64,000 bases of DNA from Ornithodoros turicata (taxonomy: Eukaryota; Arthropoda; Arachnida; Ixodida; Argasidae): NCBI RefSeq assembly GCF_037126465.1, contig NC_088207.1, positions 42,964,143-43,028,142 on the forward strand. Reading direction: 5' to 3'. The notes under the pieces were generated by a model. It had not been told where the DNA came from and made no database searches. It worked only from the letters and a program-made list of their open reading frames with translations. The position numbers were made by a program, and so were the translations under genes. Shown here one piece after another: positions 33,278 to 44,329 of this stretch. Within the stretch, counting starts at the first letter, position 1; each line of letters begins with the position of its first letter.

Positions 33278-35139
33278 CTGTACGGAAATAAATAAATAAT
33301 CTATAAGGAAAGTAACCAAAAGACATGTCTTCACAAAATATGTATCATTTACTGTTGTAAAAGAATGAGAGTGAATGATGGGAGAAGTCGAGAGTGGCTG
33401 TGGCCGTGTAAACGTATGTGCATTGCTTTCAATTGAGTTTCCAAAGAACCAATGAAAAAGACATGGATCGAGAAACAAGTAGCGCATTGTTAAATATGTT
33501 CCTTTTGCTGTAGCTGCTCTGGAATAGATTCTTTTTCTGCGTTGCTCCAGGAGGTTCGCAACCTTTAGTATTAACAAGTCCCAAACGTCGCCACACCAGC
33601 ACTGGACAGCTGTATCGGCCTTGTTGGGCTTACGTGCAGCCAAAGAGCTTCGGCTACTTCCCCCTCCCACCAGTCTCTAGTAGGTTGTTGATCGAGGTTA
33701 GTTGGTGTATAGGAAGCTGTACTACACGAGGTTTACTCCAACCTTCACTACCTTCATACCTGTGCTGAAAGGATTCGAAAGGATTTCCAAAAGGATAAAG
33801 GATTTGAAAGGATTTTCACACACGACATGAAGACAAAGTACTCGGAAATGAAGAAAAATTACAACAGAAGCTCCATGATTGAATCGTTGAACAGAGAAAG
33901 AGAACGTCTTTCAGAACGCAAGCAGTTCTATCACCATTGCCACCACTTCTTATCATACAGAACGTAGCCCGCGGGCAAACATGAAAGACGTAGCGAGACA
34001 ATTTTAGCGCTTTCTCGCGTCTAACAATGTACTTTCGCTTTTATTACTGTTTGTCCTGACGGAGAGATGCTTGCACAGCTTCCCCTCCACACGTTCCTTT
34101 GGCTCATTTTCTGCACCTTTTTGAATTCATTCATCTCCTTGACAAAATGCGCTTACTCCGTTTGAGGTTCTTATGCGTCCTCTTTCGGAAGTCGTCTTAA
34201 AGCTGCCAATTGTGTTCAGGTTACTATTATCGAGTAGTGTATGTTTACAATTAGAATTAGAAGGGTAGGACAGCATTCCAAAACATTGTAGTTAAAATCA
34301 TGCTTAAGAAATACGTACGTTTACATCTTGTATTTAAATACGTATATTTCTCGAAACCGGCATTTGTATTTATTTGCAGAAATTCTACGTAAATACATCC
34401 ATACGTCGAAAAGGAAAAAAAAAAAAAAGAGAAACACTATCAAGGAGCCCGCGAAGAGGGAATCACACACGTAACATGAAAAACGGTTAGGAGCAACTAA
34501 GATTGATTTGAACAAGAACTTTCGTGCAAGAGACTGCACTTCTTCAAATACATCCAATGAGCGTGACCGTGACTGTAGGTTATTCGCCTGGCTTGAGAGA
34601 TTAGGATTAGGTAAACAAGGACACTACATTTACATCAACGGTCAAGTGACGTCAATTTCACTCATTTCACAACCGCATATCAACCTTTTGGGGACAGAAG
34701 GAAGATCTCAAGTTCATGGACATCACGGGCTGACAAAAGGCATTGTTTCTCATTCATCGCTTATCAGTTTCACGATCAACCTCTAACCACAGTGAGTGGA
34801 ATGCAGTGCACAATTTTGGATGAAGATTTTATTGCCGATACACAAGAAGGGAAATATATGTAAAAGGAAAACTGAGAAACCTGCAAGAGGATTGTACAGG
34901 AGGATTTATATGCGTAGAGGATACCAAAGGATTGTACTTCAGAAATTGAAAAACTCAGTCGCACCTGAAGCTACGCGCGTGGAGGCCGATATCCCAGGCA
35001 ATACCTAATAAGGTTCTGATAAGATAGTATAGATTCGGGCAAGCCGGTGAACGATACCAACTCCATCGTGGACAAAAGTCTGAGTCTGGTGAACGCAGAA
35101 AACGAAAACACACCTAAGGGACGTCATGAAGGATACCCC
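33278..35139. other. intron sequence, no exon found
   Basis: 33400-33670 is a minus-strand frame (WCGDVWDLLILKVANLLEQR) that I cannot assign; possibly decayed transposase. Poly-A near 34411-34428. Confidence 0.35.
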
Positions 35140-35215
35140 TGGTTCACCGCTTTCTGCGGCATGGTGAAGACGTGTCCCGGGTTCGAATCCCGGTAGGAAT
35201 TCACGGGTGTTTCTT
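35140..35215 (+). repeat. tRNA-like B-box remnant
   Basis: CGGGTTCGAATCCCGGTAGG is a good B-box/T-arm, but the 5' half does not fold as a tRNA. A SINE scrap is more likely. Confidence 0.4.
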
Positions 35216-35489
35216 ATATGAATTTATTTTAAAAAAGTTCGGCGTAGCTCGTCTGTGAAGCCGGCCTTGGATATACAATTTCTCCCCGAGCAGCATGCCT
35301 TTGCATGGCAAGCAGATCGCTCGGTAAACAATAATCGAGAGAGAGTAAGGACAGATTCTATAAGTATCTCAACCTTGAGGATGGCGCTGCAGCATCTAGT
35401 ATATTATCAGCTAGTATCTTCACAGCTGTATCTTATCTACTCTTGCAAATTATTTCGAAAATAAGTGGCGAATGAGGATAAACAAATTA

Positions 35490-35880
35490 CTGAGCTCTTG
35501 CTGCTAGCAGCAGAGCAGCATTTCCTTATTGTGTCGTTGAATCGCCGAACTGTGCAACTTACGGAACCGTGGAGAACACGGAGCACAATTTGGTCACCTG
35601 CCGACGCCTCGACAGAAGTCGGCAAACACCGAAGAACGCCCTTGCTAAACTTGATAATCGACCTTTTAGTGTTGAGAAGGTACTGGGGAGCTGGTCAAAG
35701 CAGCACCAACAACCTGCGCTATGTGCCATGGCGAACTACCTCAAGGAAATACGTGCTGAAGTAATCTTCTAAATCACTCAATGCTTTCACACATCAAGCG
35801 TCAAGAAACAGCTGGTCGCACCAGTGCGACCTAGGTTTCCATTTTTTTCTTTCTACTTCTAACCTAATCTAATCTAATGG
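35490..35880 (+). pseudogene. LINE 3' end, 5'-truncated
   Basis: 35569-35772 plus the preceding 40 bp encode the same tail as the 28.1-kb and 4.1-kb copies (ENTEHNLVTC, LDNRPFSVEKVLGSW, short helix, stop). The 3' UTR ends in CTAATCTAATCTAAT, a microsatellite tail. The frame shifts near 35560. Confidence 0.7.
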
Positions 35881-36034
35881 AAAATAACACAAAACCTCAT
35901 CGCCCGCCCAAATAGAAGGCGCGTGGATGGCAGTATCTTCCAAGACCTCCCGCTTTTGAATTTTAGCACGATGAAAAGAAACCTATTGTTGTGTCATAGC
36001 TTGTAATTGTCTTGCCCGTCAACAATGCAGCAAA

Positions 36035-36205
36035 AACAACATCGCTATAAGAGATAAACTGATGTTCTGAGGCTGGAACAACATAGAATGGACAGATACA
36101 AACAAAGCCTCCAGATACAAACAAAGCAATCCAGAAGATGTGGGTTCGATCCCTACAGCTGGCTAACCTTTTCAGTGACTTTCATCTTTCAACATCGCTA
36201 TGACA
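36035..36205. mobile_element. SINE family D, two parts in inverted arrangement
   Basis: 36125-36205 (+) has the B box GTGGGTTCGATCCC, then CTACAGCTGGCTAACC and TTTTCAGTGACTTTCATC. 36040-36125 is the minus-strand 3' tail of the same family (GAGGCTTTG.. and TTCCAGCCTCAGAA on the complement). Compare 37378-37600. Confidence 0.55.
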
Positions 36206-36759
36206 TTCACCATTCGGGATCACTATACTTATCAAAGGGCACTTTCTTCTTGTTCCACCATCACCTCCATTACGTTTAGAAATGCCAAATAACACCAATG
36301 GTGAGCATGTGCGTGTGTAACATGAACCCAAGCCGGATGGGAAACACTGTCGCTGCCTGGACCTGTTAACGAAGGACGCTCGTCAAGCAACCTCACAATA
36401 GTGCCTCGTGTACATTGTAGCGCTTTATCACCATGCACCAGTTGTGTGGAGTTTCTATACACTATTGTCGCGGAATGTAACGTAAGGATTATGAATGTTT
36501 TGTTGTGCCTGCGTCAAATTTAGCTAGATGACACGGAACTCCTGGGTGCGGTGAGCATCAAAGAAGACGATGTTGACGACCAGTTGCGTAAAATGCAATT
36601 TGTCCCGGGCTCCTAAATAATGGTATAGTAATGGCATTATATCGTGCTTCCGCTTCACAGGGTTAGGTATAAACAGGAAGAGTTTAGGGCCAATTTCCGA
36701 ATCGCTAGCTTCGGTGTACGAAAACGAGAAAGGCGTGTAATTTGCCATCCAATTCTTAC

Positions 36760-36807
36760 CTGATCTTCCTCTGGAAACAAGACATAATCGGCGATGCATC
36801 TGCGAAT
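36760..36807 (-). CDS. modular gene, short exon
   Basis: 48 nt, acceptor TTTCTCTATAG, donor GTAAGA, phase 0. Encodes IRRCIADYVLFPEEDQ with Cys at residue 4. Confidence 0.65.
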
Positions 36808-37377
36808 CTATAGAGAAAAGAAGAAATGGAATGTGTCAAGAAAGCAAAGTGTTGACTTTGGCACGACACATGTATTGTTTTTTGTACCTTCAGGTATTGG
36901 TAGCGTAAAGCCTTAGGCGATATCCAACAGAATAATTCGACTGTTGTGCGGAATTTGGACTCTGTTAAACATGTTAGTTTTGATGGGGGGGGGGGGGGGG
37001 GGATATGTTTATTAAGAAAAAAAGAAAGGAAAAGTTTTGATGGGATTTCTATACGACTATGTTTGTGCGGAGCTATATGTCGTCCAGATGTCGGTTCACA
37101 TCAATCAATGGAGTGTCGACACATGTTTCACCAGTTGCCATGGGTGTGCCGCAGGACTTTGTCCTGAGGGGTGCTGTAGTTTTCCCTGTAGATAAATGAT
37201 TTTCCTCGTGTACTGTCTCAAATATGTCTACATACATGTATGCAGACAATACCTGTTTTATTTTCAGTAAAAAAAAAAGTAAAACAAAGGAAGTCATCAC
37301 AACCGTTTCTGACGAAATCCGACGCATACCGGAATGGTTCAAATTTAAGCAATTGTTATCAATAAGACATGCTTTGT
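36808..37377. other. intron sequence with poly-G
   Basis: Poly-G of about 17 bases at 36984-37002. No exon seen. Confidence 0.4.
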
Positions 37378-37600
37378 GATGAAAGATGGAAGTCACTCAA
37401 AAGGTTAGCCAGCTGTAGGATTCGAACCCACATCTTCTGGATTACCGGTCCAGGGCTCTACCAATTGCTAACCTTTTTGCTACAGCTGGCTAACCTTTTG
37501 AGTGACTTCCATTCTTTCATCATTAATTTCTTAGGCACTTTGAGGCTTTGTATGTATTTGTCCTTTCTATGTGTTCCAGCCTCAGAATATAAATTTCTCA
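37378..37600. mobile_element. SINE family D, head-to-head inverted pair
   Basis: The left arm (minus) carries a tRNA-like head: A box TGGTAGAGCCCTGG and B box GGGTTCGAATCC at 37415-37470, then GCTGGCTAACCTTTTGAGTG. The right arm (plus, 37486-37600) repeats the tail CAGCTGGCTAACCTTTTGAG, GACTTCCAT, TTTCATCA and runs on to TTCCAGCCTCAGAA. The inner head of the right copy is lost. Confidence 0.7.
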
Positions 37601-37854
37601 TGAAGGCCGATCAGTCAGACAAGTGGAGGGAACATAACGATCTGAGGAAGGAGCCAAGACAGGAAACGTCCTCACAGAATCAGGGTTCGGACGAAATGAC
37701 TCCTTCGTTTAATTTTGCGCGCGATCCGCGAAGCGATGATTGCTTTCCATCAGCCCAATCCTTCAAAACGACGGAGTCGCTCCACTTAACGTGTTTAGGG
37801 CAGTGTGTGGGATTTGCATGGAACTGATGATGGAAGTTAGGGCCAGGAAGGTAT

Positions 37855-37990
37855 TATGCTACGGTGTCGGCTTCGATGAAGGTGGGCTTCAGGCGATCAA
37901 TGACGACGGTCTCGCGGCGGCCGTCGCAATCAATGACAAAATACTTGTCCTTGCGTTCAAATACTTTGTATAGGGACCAGAGTATATAGG
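37855..37990 (-). pseudogene. gypsy pol C-terminal segment
   Basis: The minus strand reads YKVFERKDKYFVIDCDGRRE then TVVIDRLKPTFIEAD, the conserved chromo-like end of pol in this clade, followed by a stop. Confidence 0.75.
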
Positions 37991-38559
37991 GGGGCTGCAG
38001 TGCTTTCCGCAGCGCGTCACTGCGAAGGAAAACTCTGGAAGCAGAACGCCAATGTGGAGAAATAAGGGGCCTTTGCGGACTGATGGGTTGAATTAGGGGA
38101 GAAGTGCTCGCGAGGGCGACTTAACAGGATGTTAAGTCCGGAGGGGCGAGGGAGGCGGGTGAAATCGCTTAGAAGAAATGTGCAGGAAGGCGAAGAGTTC
38201 TGATGACGCGCGGCGCATGCCAAGTCTCCAGCAGTCCCCTCTTTGTTTGGGAACCATGTGCGATGGCCTCAACGATTCCGTCAGCCAGCGTGTGCTCGAA
38301 TTCCTGACGTGCTATAGCAAGCTTTTCAGGATTCAAACGGTGCTGTGGCGACGAACTGCGGCTGACCGCGATGGAGCCGTCAGGGTTGGAAACCCATTTC
38401 AGAGAGCAGCAGGTGGCGTCTTGCGTGCGAGGAAGTTGTAATGCCCACGGATGTAAGTTGCATCGATACTCCATTGACGGTAATGCCGGTAAGGTCGTGA
38501 AGGAGTCCTCGCGACGTCGACGAGTATGATGTTGTGTGCCAGGAAATCACTGCCTAAAA

Positions 38560-38865
38560 TGCTGCGGGTTGTGTCGCTACTAGAAATACCCAGTCAAAGA
38601 CAGTCTTTAATCCAAAATCAAGGGTGACGGAACGCCGGTAGTAGACGGGAGTACGTGATCCATTTACTGATTTGAGGTGCATAATTGGAGAACGTCTCCG
38701 ATCATGTGCAGAGGCGAGAAGGACACTAACTTCTGCACCTGTATCCAAAAGAAAGTTCTGCTTCCCGATGCGATTCTTGATGTAGAATATGCGACCTTGA
38801 TGTGGGTGGTGGGGATTTCTCGTCGCCGCTAGTAATCCCCTGCCTGGTTTCCCTGACAGCCGCAT
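38560..38865 (-). pseudogene. retroelement aspartic protease fragment
   Basis: Active-site LLDTGAEVSVL near residue 37, then a basic loop, VTLDFGL and WVFLVA, the layout of tick gypsy proteases (DTG motif, hydrophobic flap-side strand). Just upstream at 38829-38950 a gag-like FGRRVRRCESPC segment lies in another frame. Confidence 0.75.
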
Positions 38866-39190
38866 GGTGATTCACAGCGGCGTACACGGCGGCCGAATGA
38901 ACTGCGGAACCAGATCCTCTGCTGGCCACGCCTCGGCGAAGAGGGAGTTGGTGATCTTGCAGTGATGATCACGTCGTTGACTGGCACGACGGTAGGGTTG
39001 GTTGGGGTTGGGTAGGGTAGGGTGTAGCGGATGTGAAACTTCTCCACGATGTCGGCGAGTCGTTACACCCCAAGGAGCCAAGACAGAAACGCTCTTTCGG
39101 AACCAAGGTTCGGAAGAAGTGTCTTCCTCGCTTTATTTGCGAGCGATGCGCGTCTTTCAGAGATTATTTCGCTCTGTGATAATACACGAA

Positions 39191-39999
39191 AGATTGCAGA
39201 ATAACGCAGATCTTCCTCTCTTCATATTCTTTTGACACGTTGATTTTCGCCGACCAGCAGGCAGATCGCTCGGAAATAGCACACCACCAGCGTTGATTTT
39301 GTTTCCTACGTTCATTTAAAAGTAAAAAGAATAGAGGCAGACTCGCACTCGGTTACTCCAGTTACTCCAGACCAGGAGACAATATAGTTGCCAGATCTGT
39401 TTCTATTCCTTTTTGTTTCCTTTTTTTTTGGGGGGGGGGGGATATATTGACTAATACACAGAAAGAAAAAAAAGAAGGAAAAGTCAGCCAAACGGTATGT
39501 CGGCTTGCTCGCAAAACAATAAATAATGAAAAGGAAAGAATTAGCAAATAAATGATATGTTTATGATGTTAATGCGTTGTACTGAATGAGGCAATGAAAC
39601 ATGGAAGGACAAATATAACATAAGCTTCACAACCCACAGTTGCATACCTCAGTTGAGTAATGGCAGTTGTAGAACGAATGATAACGTTGAGTATAGACCA
39701 CTTGCACTACGTCATCGATTACGCTTCGCCGCCGCGCAAAGCATGCTGGTGGGCACCTATATCAACCTTATCAGCCTTTTCGGCCTATCAGCAGACGCGT
39801 TTTTCCCGCTTCTTGCCAACCAGAGCAAAATATAACCTCGAACCGGTCTTCTCGGGACGCCACATGTTTGTAAACAGAAAGTGGTCTATATTCTGCTGCG
39901 TGCATGGCTGGGAGTGTGCGCTAGCTTACGCTATGGGCCCCAGCCTCACACGCTATCGTTTGTGTTATCGTTTTGAATAAAGAATAAAGACTCTCTTAC
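39191..39999. other. intron sequence, no exon found
   Basis: Poly-T/poly-G junction at 39421-39441. Frames at 39653-39980 have no splice support. Confidence 0.4.
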
Positions 40000-40146
40000 C
40001 TGACCAACTGTCCAGAAGACAGATCCCGACATGTTGGTTCCCGCTGCTGCAATCTTGCAGGCTTCCATTTCTCGCATCTCAGCAGCGATATCGGGGAGCA
40101 CCAACTCAAGACACTTCTTTTTCTGTCTCTCGTAAGACTCGTCTCT
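40000..40146 (-). CDS. modular gene, long exon (147 nt)
   Basis: Acceptor TTGCCTTCCCCAG, donor GTAAGA, phase 0. Begins RDESYERQKKKC (Cys at 12), with a second Cys at 30 in EMREMEACK, and ends SVFWTVGQ. The extra Cys is unique among the long exons. Confidence 0.7.
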
Positions 40147-40286
40147 CTGGGGAAGGCAAAATATTCCTGGATCTTGCAAAGTGATGGATGGCATGGCATG
40201 GTGTTCCTTAGATATACTCGTGTTGTTTGTGCACATCTGATTCTACGCCGATCCCAATCACCGTTTCCCCTTCCATCCTAACTGTT

Positions 40287-40515
40287 GATTCTAAAAACGG
40301 AACTTCACTGCACAACGTGTTTTCCACCAACCATTGCCCTGAAGGATACAGTTACCGCTCCTGATTTGTGGAGAAAGCAGAGGAGCGAACGCCCCCTTTT
40401 CGTTGCAATTAACGCATATCCAAATTTCCCCAACAAAGTGTACGCCTCCCGAAAACGACATAGTGCTTAATTGTGGTTTATTCTCAGCACGTTATGCAGT
40501 GAAGTTCTTCTGTTT
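40287..40515. repeat. degenerate foldback related to the 16671 MITE
   Basis: TCTAAAAACGGAACTTCACTGCACAACGTG at the left has an inverted partner CACGTTATGCAGTGAAGTTC at the right. The interior is diverged. Confidence 0.45.
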
Positions 40516-42547
40516 TCACACGCGTTTTCTCTGTACGCATCGGCGCCGGCCCGTTATGTCCCCGATTATTCAGGGCCTTCTAGCTCTTTTATAGAACTTT
40601 GATATAGAATTGTTCTATCACATTGACAGCACTTGTATTCCTAGCTAGAGGATGGGACACTTTACTGAGAACGAGTGAGTCCTCAAAGAAATCGCACACA
40701 ACATAGTTAGAAACCAACCTGCATGGCATCCTGTTTAGAAATGTTGTAGCATGCCATATGCTTCTCCCTGTTTTCTGCCGGCATATCTGCAAGGAGCATA
40801 TAATTCGTCTTTTAACTGGTGTTCAGTGCACATAGCCAGGTCTAATACAAGCAGTGTGACATTTACTGGTTAAGCCCGATTCCGCAGGGTTATTCCACCC
40901 CCACCCCAGCCCCGAACGGACCTCGGACCAGTTCGGGTTAAACTCGATTTCGCCCCTAATTCCATGCACTATGAAATCCTCAAGTGACGTTTCCACTGAA
41001 GACGAACAAAGGTCGCCACGTGTAACACATGTAAGTTCCCAGAAATACACCCATGTGTGTCAGCACTGTCTATGCTTTCGGGGATTGGCCCTGTTAGGGC
41101 TTCTTTCGTTCTTCCCTTCTTTTTCTTTTCCCTTTTTTCTTTTCCCTTTTTTTTAATAGACATATAACCCCCCCCCCCCCTGGCAGGTCACCCACAAAAA
41201 AAAAAAAAGAAAGAAAGAAAGAAGATTAGGAAAGCACTTAATAGACAAGAGGAGAAACAAAAACACCTGATAACACCCGAAGGCACAATTATTGCCCGAT
41301 TTCTCGCCGAATTACAGATTTTAAAATAGGCCCGATTCCCCCCCCCCCCAACCCGATACTGCGAAGGGCATTTAACCCGAACAAGTCACTTCCTAAAATA
41401 TTGAATATATATTGAATAAATAAAGAAATAAATAAGAAATATCATTTGTCTTCTCAAGTGGGGAAGCGCACAATCCGCAAAGGAATGCCTCACTATTTTT
41501 TTTCAGTCTCATTTCCAGATTCATTTGTCATACACTCTTAAAAAGGGGTAAAACACAAAGACACACTTGTACCGTATACTGAGCAATACTACCATGGCAT
41601 AGGGCTAATGGAGCATTCACCCCAAGAGCACCTTTCGCACCTTCGCACACTCGTCCGGAAGCAGAACGTATGAATGAAAAAAAAAAAAAAAGTGCTGCAC
41701 TCTCCAAGTGCTGCTCTGGCGAAAAGCAGCTCTCGGTAGCTCATCACAGTGGATATATCCACAGATATCTTCCTAAGCCTTTCAACAGTGTCAAAAATGG
41801 CTTCCTTCCATTGGGGACGATCCAGAACGACCGTGAATTACTTCCGGTTAACGCTTCATCGCAGTTCCTTCGCAGTGGCGGTGACCGTGCGAGGAAGAAA
41901 CTCGGGAAAGTGAACCTCAATTTCCCGAGAAAGTTTCTTCCTGAGAACCGCGGAGAGGCTTAAAGTAGCACAGAAGTCATTTTTAACACCCTGTTTTGTT
42001 CCTATAAAACTGCTAAGTAGGAGTTAAGATGCACCATGAGAAGGTAATTCACACCACAGAGTCATAATTATCGCAGAAACTAAATTTAAATTACGCCGCA
42101 AAAAGCGAGCGTGCGTAACGGTGGTGGAGAGCAGTACCAGCCTGTGATCTGCCTGCGACCTCGCGCTGACGTTACAGAGCTCGCGCGCTCTGATTGGTTC
42201 AGAGAAATGTTGTCTGCTACTTGTCAGCAGCATGTGACTTTGTTGTTTGTGCAGGGAAATGAGGCATATGTAATTGGAGTATTATATGACGAATATTTTG
42301 TAAAAGGCATTTTACAACAACTGCAGAGCTTTTACCTCCATCATCTGTTACCCGTGCTTGCAGATAACCATGCATGACATATTCCTCGTGCCAATGCTAT
42401 CCTGACATGTGGAGCTTGCGTGTAGTCACCATTACCATCAATATTGCATGTACGCGTGCGAGTTATAAAACTGGGAAACACAGCACGATACCTACGTCGC
42501 AGCAATAGGAGGCACAAGGCGTCCAATGGTGGCCCGCCAACGGCGCC
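40516..42547. other. region with simple repeats, no exon found
   Basis: Poly-C at 41168-41180 and 41339-41349, poly-A at 41197-41208 and 41677-41691. 41533 starts with the TACACTCTTAAAA terminus of the 45481-type foldback but no second end was seen. 42110-42210 is CpG-rich with a GATTGG box. Confidence 0.4.
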
Positions 42548-42856
42548 GCCTGGGGAGGTGCTGTTCCTCTACATGAGTCCGGGGCGCGTTCCTGGAACCG
42601 CGTGAGCACCGTAGCATCGTTGCGCAGTCCGTGCTTTTGCAATCAGCGGCATTACGATGCTACGGTGCTCACGCGCTCCCAGGAACGCGCCCCTGACCGG
42701 CGATGGTGGAATGTCCCAGCGGGCAGATGGTTGTGACCTCACGCTAGGACGGGGCCGGTAGAACTCTCGTACCAGCGCCGTAGCGCGTGGCAGCAGAGGC
42801 ACCTCTTCATCGTCTTGCACGGGCCGCCATAAGCCTATCGAAACTGTGCGCAGCAC
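42548..42856 (-). pseudogene. unknown coding fragment, interrupted by a foldback
   Basis: The minus-strand frame has DDEEVPLLPRATALVREFYR then DIPPSPVR, paralogous to 43647-43979. A 113-bp hairpin (42581-42693) splits it after SPVR. Beyond it the frame resumes as THVEEQH, where the paralogue has THVQEHF. Family unknown. Confidence 0.5.
42581..42693. repeat. foldback insertion
   Basis: Arms of about 42 bp (GGGGCGCGTTCCTGG..GCGTGAGCACCGTAGCATCG and its mirror) with a ~30-bp loop. The uninterrupted paralogue reads straight across: GAGTCC joins TGACCGGCGAT here and TCATCGGCGAT there, so the borders are known almost to the base. Confidence 0.85.
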
Positions 42857-42978
42857 CCCATCTCTACCCTAATGCCTGTGGAGCGACCTCATTGGTCCCT
42901 CTCCCAAATAAGGGGATAACGGCTGAGAGTTTGTTCACGTTGTCTTCTGTACGTGGACCCACACAGAGTACCATGCCG

Positions 42979-43087
42979 GTATGAATACCCCTTTATCGCT
43001 GCCTTGTGAGTGGACATACATTTCATCACGTGGTATGAATACCCGCTCATTGCTGCCTTATGATTGGACAGGCATTCCATCACGTGG
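42979..43087 (+). repeat. 55-bp tandem duplication with CACGTG boxes
   Basis: Two units of GGTATGAATACCC.., each ending in CATCACGTGG. CACGTG is an E-box core. With the CpG-rich flanks this could be regulatory, but no transcript is evident. Confidence 0.5.
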
Positions 43088-43646
43088 TTTCTTCAAACTT
43101 TTATTCTCTCTAATACGCAGAGACAACCGTCGTAGCGTACTGTAATGGACCTTTTTCACAATGGCCTATGTGCATGCGCATGACTTTGATGCGCCGGAGA
43201 TGGTTATCTCCGTATTCACTGGATGGCGCAGTATGGGAACGAAGAAGTGGGGACTAGTGGGGAGACCGCACGAACGGCGCGAACTCGTCGGTCCCACTCC
43301 GGACCGGTCTTGGTCCTTTGTGCTATCCACGTGGATTTGTTTTGACGCGCGCCGAGCGTGGTTCGCTGGAGAGCCGCGCTACTAGGTACGACGCGTATGT
43401 GAAAAAGTTCCATTGCCACCGAGGAAAATGCCCTGGGCTCCTGGTCACTTCAGCTCTGCTCCTTCTGGCAGCCGTCTGTCTCAGAGCCCCTCTGGAATTT
43501 TCCCCTTGGCACACGTGGGCACTGGCGGGGTTCTGTTGATGCGCACCGGTGACCGCGCCCACTAGGTTGACCAATTTTGACTAACCCGATTGACGCAAAA
43601 TTGTCGGAAGTTGCGTCGAGGGCGGTGGGTTACTCCAAACAGTACG

Positions 43647-43979
43647 TTAGCAGAGAAGCCAGGACGTGAAGACAATGACAGGTGTGTAGATGAAGTGTTC
43701 CTGTACATGAGTCCTCATCGGCGATAAGCGAATGTCCTGGAAGGTCGGATGTGCGCTGGGGAGGTTCTCAACCCGTTGCTTCTCTTCAGGACGTTGCCGA
43801 TAGAACTGACGAGACAGCGCGGAAGCGCGTGCCAGCAAGACCGCATCGTCGTCGTCCACGAGTCGCAACAGGTCCAGCGGAGTCCGGACACGTCTGGCTT
43901 GATCGTTTGTTCGTAGGGGCTGCACCAGGGACAGCCCTCTTGCTAGATCTCTGGACAGAGGGCAGGCCTTGTCCGTCAT
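43647..43979 (-). CDS. unknown coding fragment, uninterrupted paralogue
   Basis: 110 codons on the minus strand: an Arg/Leu-rich start, LDLLRLVDDDDAVLLARASA, SRQFYRQRPEEK, then SPMRTHVQEHF. The match to the 42.6-kb copy at both ends of the foldback shows that this frame is, or was, real coding sequence. I do not know the family. An N-terminal part of a transposon protein is one option. Confidence 0.4.
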   Translation of the reverse strand: MTDKACPLSRDLARGLSLVQPLRTNDQARRVRTPLDLLRLVDDDDAVLLARASALSRQFYRQRPEEKQRVENLPSAHPTFQDIRLSPMRTHVQEHFIYTPVIVFTSWLLC

Positions 43980-44013
43980 AATGTGCTGCTTTGCACAGTT
44001 CGCATCACTTTCA

Positions 44014-44318
44014 CCAGTGGTATGGCCGAGCGTGGTATATGGCCTGTCGTCGGTGGTAGCTAACGTCGTGCTGAAGACTAGGAGGTGGTGGGTTCGAGTC
44101 CTACCTCAGGCTGTGCTGTCTGAGGTTTTCCCCTGGGTTTTCCGAAGACTTTCCAGACGAATGTCGGCACAGTTCCCCCTGAAGTCGGCCCAGAACGCAT
44201 ACTATCCTCCCTGTCCCCCACTCCTTCCTCCTGTCCTCTCTCCATCTGTCCACATCTGTACGCCGCTCATAGCCACAGTTGCATCGCGGCGATAACACGG
44301 AACTAAAAAAAAACATAC
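44014..44318 (+). mobile_element. tRNA-derived SINE, family A, full length
   Basis: tRNA-like head (GGTATGGCCGAGCGTGG; B box GGGTTCGAGTCC at 44090-44102), a body shared with 1123-1403, and a poly-A tail at 44305-44313. The target duplication CACTTTCA lies at 44006-44013 and 44319-44326. The best preserved SINE in the window. Confidence 0.85.
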
Positions 44319-44329
44319 CACTTTCATTT

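Larger units (their letters stand above)
37640..39190 (-). mobile_element. decayed Ty3/gypsy element (minus)
   Basis: Related LTR-like blocks lie at both ends (37640-37760 and 39068-39190 share AGGAGCCAAGACAG, GTTCGGA and GCGATGCGCG-like words). Between them, in minus order, are a gag C-terminus, protease, the linker, the RT start and then the extreme C-terminus of pol; the rest is deleted. Frameshifts break every part. Confidence 0.7.

Noticed and set aside
33131..33670. 238-codon single-exon gene
   Set aside because: The frame fuses a genuine exon (33131-33277) with flanking intron sequence; acceptor and donor sites sit inside it.
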